Below are positions 56,601 through 64,000 of a DNA stretch of 64,000 bases, piece after piece. Source of the stretch: Amoebophrya sp. A120 (lineage: Eukaryota > Sar > Dinophyceae > Syndiniales > Amoebophryaceae); the NCBI GenBank assembly GCA_905178155.1, contig CAJINV010000001.1:1433363-1497362 (forward strand). Reading direction: 5' to 3'. The position numbers were made by a program, and so were the translations under genes. Below the pieces are notes generated by a model, which saw only the letters and a list, made by a program, of their open reading frames with translations, was not told the DNA's origin and ran no database searches. Positions within the stretch are counted from its first letter, which is position 1. Each line of letters opens with the position of its first letter.

Positions 56601-57696
56601 CCTGACGCTTCCATATAGAGCGGGAGAAAAAAGAGATGGACAGCCTGGGACTACTAGGCAGTGGCGCAGGTGCCGAGGGATTGATCGGTGGAACTTATGG
56701 AACTACCAGTACTACAGATACAAAAGTAGTAGAACGAGAGAAGGATGCTCCTGGTCCTGCCACGGAGGTGGAGCCAAGATCGTCCGCTTCGATAGCAGCA
56801 TCTTCATCATCATCCGCCTCGTCTTCCAGCAGCGCAACCTCCGACGATCGAAACACAATGTCTTTGAAGTTGAAATTGATCCAACCACCCCCGGGACTGC
56901 TAGAGGAGTACGAGGAAGAACTGCAAAAAGGTACTAATATTAAGTCTGACACCAAAGCCGGCACGACCGAAGACGAAGAGCCGAACAAGCCTTTCGGGAA
57001 GACCACGACAAGCAAGTCGAAATCTATTCTGAACCCGGAAGAAGAACAATTAAAACCGCCCACCGAGCAGATACCCAAGGTGGTGAAGCAAGCCCTGGAA
57101 TGGGGTCCGAGCAGCGCGGAGACCCAGGCTGAACTGGTGCGGAAGTCGAAGCAGCGATCCGCTGCGAACTTTCTGAACAAGGGGAAAAACAAAGAAGTCT
57201 TTAAAATCCTGTGGAACACTTTGGGAGCGCTGGGGCATTTGCTCTCTTTCGGCGACCTGAGGTTCACGGATAACACGATCGAGTGTCTCTCCAACGTGGC
57301 TGTGGAGGTTCCGCACGAAAAGGTGCAATTGATTGCGCAGCGGGGTTTGGCCAGGGGAATGCTCCGCGACATTTACTCCCGACACATACTATCAAATGTA
57401 AAAATGTCTGGGTCTGGAAGAATGCATGTTTGTCATGCTTGTCTGGCATGACTCTTAAATCTGTCATGCACGTTGCCAAAGAGCCGCATTTTTCTGTCAT
57501 GCGGAGACGCAATTTGTCATGCAGAATAGGCAACGCCTACAAGCTCAGAAGTTTGTCATGCTGAGCCAGCACTTGTGGCCTTCTCATGCTACGCCACTCA
57601 GCATCACAAGTTTCCAGACCCAGACATTTTTACTTTTGATACATACCAGGCTACAAGCAAACCTCGCGGCATCTGCAGTTGCCGGCTGCTGCGTAA
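50607..57696 (+). CDS. HEAT/ARM-repeat protein, HEATR6 (DUF4042)-like, seven introners
   Basis: Exons: 50607-50887, 51155-51161, 51378-51563, about 51831-52469, 52802-54847, about 55451-55872, 56145-56313, 56621-57389 and 57647-57696; about 1,520 residues. The N-terminal part pairs helices as in HEAT repeats. It has QRVRVKALQVLEQMSILYPK, then VFFGRWSLVL, then RLSALLAVALFDEVPYCRQV, close in pattern to the DUF4042 region of HEATR6 (…KVR…AL…L…PK…W). More helical repeats lie at the C-terminus (LWNTLGALGHLLSFGDLRF, DNTIECLSNVAVEVPHEKVQ), with long Ser/Thr/Glu-rich loops between. GT-AG introns at 51162-51377 and 52470-52801. The 3' end is ambiguous: TAA at 57694-57696 is overlapped by a GTAAGT donor, and splicing to the acceptor at 58027 would move the stop to 58056-58058. 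It is likely a scaffold; no enzyme motif is seen. Confidence 0.68.
50888..51149 (+). mobile_element. Introner A8 (family A)
   Basis: 262 bp. TIR TATCAAATGTAAAAATGTCT, right end ATTTTTACATTTGATA. Perfect TSD GAGCC. It is followed by a 12-nt exon remainder before a GT-AG intron at 51162. Confidence 0.94.
51564..51825 (+). mobile_element. Introner A9 (family A)
   Basis: 262 bp. TIR TATCAAATGCAAAAATGTCT. TSD TTGGG / TTGGT. Reads D-D-F-G-E-S-A. Confidence 0.92.
54848..55445 (+). mobile_element. Introner A10 (family A) carrying an unrelated 345-bp insert
   Basis: 598 bp. TIR TATCAAATGCAAATATGTCT, right end ACATGTTTGCGTTTGATA. TSD CATTG / CACTG. Family-A sequence at both ends is interrupted at about 54940-55285 by unrelated, moderately GC-rich sequence. 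Reads F-S-A-L-K-Q-D-F. Confidence 0.88.
55873..56139 (+). mobile_element. Introner C8 (family C)
   Basis: 267 bp. Left end CATCCTCTGTAAAAACCTCG, right end GTTTTTGCACAGGATTTTTGTA. Perfect TSD GCAGG. Reads K-D-A-G-P-K-L-D. Confidence 0.9.
56314..56615 (+). mobile_element. Introner F2 (family F)
   Basis: 302 bp. TIR TATGGATGTGTAGTCAGGAC, right end CCTGACGCTTCCATA. Perfect TSD TAGAG. Reads K-E-L-E-R-E-K-K. Confidence 0.94.
57390..57641 (+). mobile_element. Introner A11 (family A)
   Basis: 252 bp. TIR TATCAAATGTAAAAATGTCT, right end ATTTTTACTTTTGATA. Perfect TSD CATAC. Reads S-R-H-I-P-G-Y-K. No AG at any register. Confidence 0.94.
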
Positions 57697-57716
57697 GTTT
57701 GTTAATAGGCCTCCCC

Positions 57717-57996
57717 TATCCTGAGTAAAAACGTCCCCACCCCACAGTTGTCATGCAGATTTGCAGTCACAGGAAAATTTGTAATGCGCATCCAGATGAG
57801 AGGCATTTCCAATCGTGTTTTGGACTCTGTCATGCTGTAAACACGATGAGAAAGTAGCTTTCTCATGCGGCAGCCCTTGCTCACCAGCACTACCCTGCAG
57901 GTGGAAGCTTGTCATGCACAACTCCCAAAGCTTGGAAATTTGTGTTGCAGATTTACCAACTTGACTCTGGTATGGGGACGTTTTTACACAGAACAG
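57717..57996 (+). mobile_element. Introner C9 (family C) in the 3' region or a terminal intron
   Basis: 280 bp. TIR TATCCTGAGTAAAAACGTCC, right end GGACGTTTTTACACAG. Probable TSD CTCCCC. It lies after the first possible stop and between a GTAAGT donor (57693) and a TTTTGCAG acceptor (58020-58027). It is therefore either in the 3' untranslated region or nested in a canonical intron. Confidence 0.85.
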
Positions 57997-59599
57997 CTCC
58001 CCCGCTTGATAAGTAGATATTTTGCAGACGAGTCGCAATATGTCGTGTCTACCAGTAACAAATAGAAATACTACCCCTATACCCAATGCCTAGAATCTTC
58101 ACCATGCAATTAATACCTGTGCTTGATGAATGAACGAAGGTAAGTAGAGAAACTAAGAGCAAGAGAACCAGAACGTATGAACTTGTTAGAAAGTCTCTCT
58201 AGGAATACGAATACCGTATTAAACGTGAAGCCAGAACCTTCTCCAGTTGAATACACAGTTTCTACCGCCGTCGCACTTGCGATAGATTATTGCTGAAGCT
58301 CTCATCAACGGGAACGGCTCGGTCTCGGATTACTAATAGGTATTCTATATAGTTGTGAAGAGACCTGCAGCACACGGTCATATGCATATCTCATTAATTT
58401 TCAGCAGAACTAGTACCAGGAGATGTGCTCCGTGTGGCCGCGGGCGAACCACGCTAATGGAACAACATTGATCATACACCCGCAAGATGAAGATGAACGC
58501 AACACGACTCTGTAATTACGCCCTGCCCCTACAACTGCATCTTTTTGATGGCGCTTCTTCGCAGGCCGACCGGACCCAATCTTGCATCTTTTTTTAGAAG
58601 TAAAGAAAAGCACCCGTCAAATTAATTGTTGATAAAAAGATGAACAAAAAAGTAAGAAAAAGAATGAGGTACAAAGAATTCCGAAAATAATGTTTTAAGA
58701 CGACCGACCCAAATAATATATGCAGTTCGTTGTAGCAGTAGCAGTTCTTTCGTATGCGCACTCCTAGACCTCCTAGCAGCTGCAGATTAGTAGATCGGCT
58801 CCCTCCTGTTTCATCCCTTTTCGTAGGTGAAGCAAGGGGTCACCAGGGCCATTGGGGGCCCAGAAGATAATGATTGATGCGTCTTTTCCTAGATTGATAG
58901 AAGGCACGAAAAAGTCTGCAACTTTTTGATGCTGTAAAAAATCAGTTGGACGGAAAAACAAGGAGTGTAGTCGAAGGGCGAACCGCCGAGATGAAAAAAC
59001 ACAGCACTTTAGCTATTACTACACGATGAACGCATGATATGCATGACAGAAAAAAAGGTATTTGCACGCCTGAGTACTTCGTTCTCTTTGATTACGGCCT
59101 TCCATTTCATATCGGCAGAAACCAACTTTTCTGAAAGGATTTTTACAATGATAGTACCGTGACCGAATCACAAAACCAATGTGGCTCACAGTCGACGAGG
59201 ACCAGCGAGCTTTCCTCGTCCATTTGGTCTAGCTTCTCGCAAAATCGAAATCCGAAACTGTGTTCATCCGCGATAAAGACCTTCGGAAGGTCCTATCAAT
59301 TTATCAGAATGCAACAACGAATCGAATGAGGTGGTGGATCAGAGTCAGGTATTCTAATCGGTACGACATACATGTACATCAAGCTGTGTTGAGGTCAGTT
59401 GACAAATTTCGATTTCGCTCGTCGGTGAGTCCTCGATCAATATTATGCAAGAATTGAACAAAAGAAATCGGATCCGCATGTGGTTTTCCCAACGGCAGAT
59501 TGGAACAATGGTAAGTACCAGTAGAAGGAAGTTAGCTAGGTAGTTGAAATACAAATTCGCACTCAGAAGTTGTACACGATCACAGTCGCAATTTTGTAG

Positions 59600-59662
59600 T
59601 TGAGATTGAATCTCCATTCGCTTGCCAGGACGACCTCGAACATCTAAACAAACACCGATATC
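59600..59662 (+). repeat. Left copy of a direct repeat flanking a TIR element
   Basis: Shares GGACGACCTCGAACATCTAA and the next 17 bases with 60639-60693. The right copy lacks about 8 bp near its start. The two copies bracket 59801-60577. Confidence 0.85.
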
Positions 59663-59800
59663 TATGACGGCAGCAACGTGCCCAACGCCCAACTTACCCA
59701 TGGGGGATCAAAAAAAAAATTTCGGTGTGTCTTAGATATATGATATAGATATTTCTATAAGATAGGCAGTTGAACTAGTTATATAATTTAAGTAGCTAGA

Positions 59801-60577
59801 AAAGGCGTTTTTTAAGGGTTTCAGGACGCTACTCCGCCGATATTCAGCTCCACGGATTCGCCTCGGTTGTCTCCACGCCGGGGCGCCGGGATACTGCACA
59901 CGAAGGCGTGGCGTAGATAGGGCACGAAGCTTCGCAGGGGCAAGCCCTTTTCTGTGTTTTGTTTGTGCCTTGCGGCCGCTTTCCGCCGAGCTTGGGAGCC
60001 ATTTTGTGAGGCTATCCAAAGCGCCCCGGCTTCGTTGTGTTCCTACCTGGGCAGATTGACTTCACACAGGACAACACGAGAGTCCGGGATCCCCGTCCGC
60101 GATGCCCCTCCGAGATGCCCCCTTTTTGGCAAGGGACAAAACGACCACAGCGTCGGGGCTAGGGGTAAAAATATGCCCTGCGGGAGGCCCTGTGTGGACC
60201 CCCTCCCGCGGACCCCCCCTCGCGCCCCCGCCTCTCGCCTGCGGCCCTGCAGGCCGCGGCCTGCGGACCATGTTGCACTTGGCTTGCGGGTGCTTTTTGG
60301 CGAACCCCCCCTGGCAGCAGATGGCACGCTGCTCAGCCTTTTCTCATAAGCAGGGCGCGCGGCTTTGCGTGTCTACCGTGCCGGCTTGCCGTCAGCCATC
60401 CCCTGGATGCGGCTAGCTGCGCCAAACCTTCCACAGGCCACGCACAATGGAAAGCGCGGGCAGTAGACAGACGCTACGCCATGGGGCTCTTCCTCGGTTT
60501 TTTGCTAGGGTTCTGCGGCGAATCCGTGGAGCTGGATATCGGCGATGTAGCGTCCCGGAAGTTGTAAAAAACGCCTT
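59801..60577. mobile_element. Non-coding TIR element (about 0.78 kb)
   Basis: Imperfect TIRs of about 62 bp: left 59801-59862, right 60517-60577, sharing AAGGCGTTTTTT, GGACGCTAC and CTCCACGGATTCGCC. The interior is GC-rich with no gene. It looks like a MITE-type non-autonomous DNA transposon, distinct from the introner families. Confidence 0.75.
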
Positions 60578-60638
60578 ATATAGATAAGCTATTAACCTAG
60601 CTAAAAACAAATCACTTTTACTAGCTAGTCAATGTATT

Positions 60639-60693
60639 TGAGATTGAATTTCCAGCCAGGACGACCTCGAACATCTAAACAAACACCGATATC
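60639..60693 (+). repeat. Right copy of the flanking direct repeat
   Basis: Matches 59600-59662. At over 50 bp it is too long for a normal TSD, so it points to recombination or a tandem duplication around the TIR element. Confidence 0.85.
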
Positions 60694-60908
60694 ATATGTA
60701 ATCCCCTACATTTCGCTCATTCTCACCTCGAAGACTGATGGTGATAAGTTTGGCATGTCGCGTAGAGCTACTACTGGCAGATAAAGGCATTACCCGCTTC
60801 ATTTGTGCTAGTGTGGTCTAGAATTTTGCGGACGCGAGTATCCATTTGTTGTCAAGTGGAATATTTTTCTCTTTGTCTGTTCTGAAAAGAAAGAGAAGCA
60901 AACGCAAG

Positions 60909-63900
60909 ATGGCAGACATGTCTCAGGGTGCTGTTGGGGGAGGTGGTGCGGCTGGTGCGATCCGTCGACTGAATCGCGAATTGAAAGAAATCAATCAGAA
61001 CCCATCAAAGGTACTTAATGTGAATTTAGTATAGTATCTATGTACTTCCTCGTGCTTTAATATTCTCAGTGCAGTGTTTGTTTTCTATTGATTTCTTTTC
61101 CTGTGATGTCTGTCACACCGTTGCCTTGTCTTTGTCATGCGAATTGACGTATACGAAGCCGGTTACCAAAAACAAAAAAACAGTTCTGGACGGCCGAACC
61201 TGCAAATGACGATTTGTTCGAGTGGCATTTTACGCTCAAGGGTCCTGCAGGTACTTACCTGTTGATTTGGATTTTTCTACTGTTTTTTTGTGAAAGGAAA
61301 AGAAAGCTACTTGTGAATTTCTTCTCGACGAGTTGCGTAAGCGTAGTTCGCTCCGGCTGCGGAGGTGTGATGTACTTGAACTTGTATTTTTGCTTGGATT
61401 TTGCATGATCGCAATATTTCTTGATTTGAAACGAAACCGAGGCTGCTGAAATGGTAATCGAGCATTAATTTTCGCTTTACTCTACAGGCAGCGACTTTGA
61501 GAAGGGAATCTACCACGGCAGGATAGTGCTCCCACTGAACTACCCCTTCGCGCCCCCAGCGATCTACCTTTTGACCCCGAATGGGCGGTTTCAGACGAAC
61601 AAGAAGATTTGCCTCTCCATCTCCAATTACCATCCGGAGCTGTGGTATGGAAGCGTCAGGTTTGAAATAGACAAAGTTGAAATGATTTGTCATGCATAAA
61701 ATGCAAGGCATAAAGTGCCTGTCTTGCCGGGATGGCAAGTGAGGCCGATCGTCAGCCTGTTTAGGGTTTGAAATAGAGCTGCTAAAGTGGCATGACCAGA
61801 GCAGTCGTCTGTGCCCAAATAGCATGACAAATCGGATTCCAGTGCTCGGAAAATTTGCCATGCACCGCTTAGAAATAGGGCTTCCAACTGTTATCGATTT
61901 TATGCATCGCAAATTATTTCAACTTTGACGATTTCAATCCTGACGCTTCCATATGTGGCAACCCGCCTGGGGCCTGCGCACCATGATTGAAGCACTGCGG
62001 AGCTTTTTTCCCAGTCCGCCGGACGGCGCACTTGGTATCGTAGTAATTTTGTCGTGCTAAGTGTTCATATTTGATGTGGAGGTCGTGGAGTGACAGTTAC
62101 TTACACATGATCTCCAGTTCAGAACGAACAATTCGAATTTGCATGGACGTTGGCCGCGACCAATAAAAGCAAAACTACAATTCCAAGCCACTCACAGCAC
62201 GTCTTACACTACAACTACAATACAGGTTATCAAAAGAAAAAAGTTCGTCATGATCACTCATGGGCATTTTTGCAATACAAGAAATGCTTGTCATGCGTAA
62301 AAGTGCATCACAGTTAAACTTCATACGGGATTTCCCTTAGTGTTTCTGCAATACAAGGAAAAGCTGCGATGCTAAAAAAATTTGTAATGCAAAGCCTCCA
62401 AGTTAGTGACTATGACAAACTTTTTTCTCTCCATACAGGTGCTTTAAACTACCCGTCCGAGACTCGACGCAGAATCGCGGAGAAGGAGACCCGGCAGTGG
62501 CGCTGCGAGGTGTGTTATCGCAAGAAAAAACTGTTTCACTGTGAACTTGTGATGCAGAAAACGAAACACCAAAGTGTTTGTCTTGCTACACCTGCAAGAC
62601 GTTGGATTGTCAAGCGTGTTTTCCCTTGGGAAGCGCGCATGGAAAATTTTCTGTGTCATGTGTAACAAACTTGTGATGCAAAACTTGCAAAATCATCACA
62701 GTGAAACAGTTTTTTCGTGGGATATGTGTGAGAAGACAAACGAGGAACTTCTGCCACTTTGCGACGAAGTGGAGGAGGAGCCAGTAGTGGCCGCATCAAG
62801 TAGCTCCTCTACTTCTGCTTCGAGCCCGGAAAAAAAGGACGAGAAGGTGGAATCGAAGCCTGCTGCGGAGAAGGATAAGGAAACTGTGAACAAGGCAGAG
62901 GGGCGGGACGAAGAGGACAACAAGAAACCTGAAGGCGAAAAGCCAACAAGCGGCATACCAGCTGACGGCAGTAAAAAGCCAGCAGCTCCTCCCGCCGCCG
63001 CGACGACCGCAACTGACCAATCTACAACAGGCAGTTCGGAAGAGGCAGACGAGGCGACGAAAACGTCAACATCGAATGCGAAAACTGCGGCATCAAATCT
63101 GGTGCATCCCAAAGCGACACCGACAGCAGCTACTACAACAGCCGCAAATACAACTGGACAGAATAAAGCCCCAGAGCCCGATACGGACGACGAATTTGTT
63201 AGTCCTGCCGACGACAACCGAAATTCGCCGTACGGGGTGCAGTCCTCTCCCTTCGGCCCCTCGGTGTTTCCCGACCGGAAAGAGCTGAAGCAAGCACCTA
63301 CAAGTAGTCCGAAGGCCGCCCTCTCGGCTCCCTCAACGACCTCCGGAGAAGTAGTACCCCCGAACAAAAGCGGCGGAAAGGAACAACCACCTGCTGGGTC
63401 GACGGCCCCTCCAGCACCTTCTGCCAGTAGTGCGCCCGCAGCGGCGACGAGGTCTACTACTTTCACACCGGGTCTTCCTTCTTCTTTCGCGAAGTCAAAA
63501 CCCCAAGAATCCAAGGCCGCGGCATCATCAGCAGGAGCTGCCCCAAAAGGTGCCGCAATTACATCTGCACCGAATTATAGTAGCTCTTCCTCGTCCTCCC
63601 AACTCGGAAATAAAAGTAACAAACCCACCCCCGCCAGCAGCACGACGACCACAGGAGCTGCACCAGCTAGTACTTCTACTACACCAAAAGCGACAATCAA
63701 GAACCCGAAAGTGGGCATTTCCAAGAGCGGCCCACCACCCCTTTCCTCCAAATACATCCCCCCGACCGCGGCAGAATTGGCGAAAAGGCACGGAGTCTCG
63801 GAAGAGAAGGCGGCGAAGGTCAAGATGCCAACGGAGGAGGAAATCGAAGAGAAACTGAAGGAATACCGGGACTTTATCAAGAGTCAGCGCGATGAGCAAA

Positions 63901-64000
63901 CCGCGGAAGAGGAGAAAAAGAAGAAGCAGCCGGTGGCCGCGCAAAGGAACATTTTGAGGGAACTCTTGCCCGACAAATCGCCCGTGTTGGTGTTGGACGG
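60909..64000 (+). CDS. UBC6/UBE2J-type ubiquitin-conjugating enzyme (E2), C-terminus beyond the window
   Basis: Exons: 60909-61010, 61184-61250, 61488-61645, about 61959-62034, 62439-62515 and 62730 to the edge. The UBC fold reads RRLNRELKEI, then DLFEWHFTLKGPAG, GIYHGRIVLPLNYPFAPPAI and TPNGRF, with the catalytic Cys (about residue 98) in KKICLSISNYHPELW, then QPAWGLRTMIEAL. TPNGRF and CLSISN..PE.W are hallmarks of UBE2J/Ubc6, the ER-membrane E2s of ER-associated degradation. YPSETRRRIAEKE matches the family's post-catalytic segment. A Ser/Thr/Pro/Lys-rich tail of over 400 residues follows, much longer than usual. The expected C-terminal membrane anchor, if present, lies outside. GT-AG introns: 61011-61183, 61251-61487 and 62035-62438. 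Confidence 0.93.
61646..61953 (+). mobile_element. Introner F3 (family F)
   Basis: 308 bp. TIR TATGGAAGCGTCAGGTTTGA, right end CCTGACGCTTCCATA. Perfect TSD TGTGG. Reads P-E-L-W-Q-P-A-W, splitting the E2 active-site region. No AG at any register. Confidence 0.95.
62228..62435 (+). mobile_element. Introner D6 (family D) inserted at the acceptor of a GT-AG intron
   Basis: 208 bp. TIR TATCAAAAGAAAAAAGTTCG, right end ACTTTTTTCTCTCCATA. Perfect TSD CAGGT. The element sits inside intron 62035-62438, and its TSD copies the 3' splice site: TACAG|GT lies on both sides. Confidence 0.92.
62516..62724 (+). mobile_element. Introner D7 (family D)
   Basis: 209 bp. TIR TATCGCAAGAAAAAACTGTT, right end AACAGTTTTTTCGTGGGATA. 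Perfect TSD TGTGT. Reads R-C-E-V-C-E-K-T-N-E. No AG at any register. Confidence 0.95.

Larger units (their letters stand above)
58059..60908. other. Intergenic region before the UBE2J-like gene
   Basis: No gene supported. Contains the TIR element at 59801-60577 and its flanking duplication. Short frames around 59180-59460 (with GTAAGT-like sites) could be decayed exons, but no family is visible. Confidence 0.5.

Noticed and set aside
62696-63514. 272-codon minus-strand frame rich in Val/Ala/Ser
   Set aside because: Antisense of the E2 C-terminal exon; composition reflects complement of Ser/Thr/Pro/Lys codons.

Overview
This is nuclear DNA from a eukaryote. Genes are cut by many introns, proteins carry long low-complexity spacers, and recognisable products are eukaryotic: a DEAH/RHA-type RNA helicase, a polycystin-2 type channel, a UBC6/UBE2J ubiquitin-conjugating enzyme and a HEAT-repeat protein. 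The dominant feature is a set of short repeated introns with terminal inverted repeats (TIRs) and 5-bp target-site duplications (TSDs). That is the signature of introner elements. Their frequent non-GT-AG boundaries resemble what has been described for the syndinian dinoflagellate parasite Amoebophrya, so an Amoebophrya-like alveolate is my best guess (inference, not proven).

Layout. 1-650: end of an unknown gene. 651-6122: mostly non-coding, with a telomere-motif palindrome and a truncated non-LTR retrotransposon end (RNase H plus zinc knuckle). 6123-8139: a protein with a possible PLAT-like C-terminus (4 introners). 9582-17223: RNA helicase (12 introners). 18516-37683: polycystin-like channel (9 introners and several GT-AG introns). 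One GT-AG intron of this channel is exactly 12,000 bp and holds an 11.8-kb element with about 150-bp TIRs and its own genes: a putative PD-(D/E)XK nuclease on +, and two multi-exon genes on -. 38689-42456: IolB-type 5-deoxy-glucuronate isomerase with a long extra C-terminus (3 introners). 44297-49979: disordered protein (5 introners). 50607 to about 57696 or 58058: HEATR6-like protein (7 introners). 60909 to the window end: UBE2J/UBC6 homologue (3 introners), running off the edge.

I count 43 introners in seven TIR families (A-G). In most, deleting the element plus one TSD copy restores an uninterrupted, family-consistent reading frame. Most elements share an internal word GCAWNACAAA (or its complement TTTGTNWTGC), although the families have unrelated ends. 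The same word recurs in introns of the genes inside the 11.8-kb element. Many TSDs cannot provide GT-AG in any register, while ordinary GT-AG introns sit in the same genes. Two splicing modes, or a very relaxed one, must therefore coexist.
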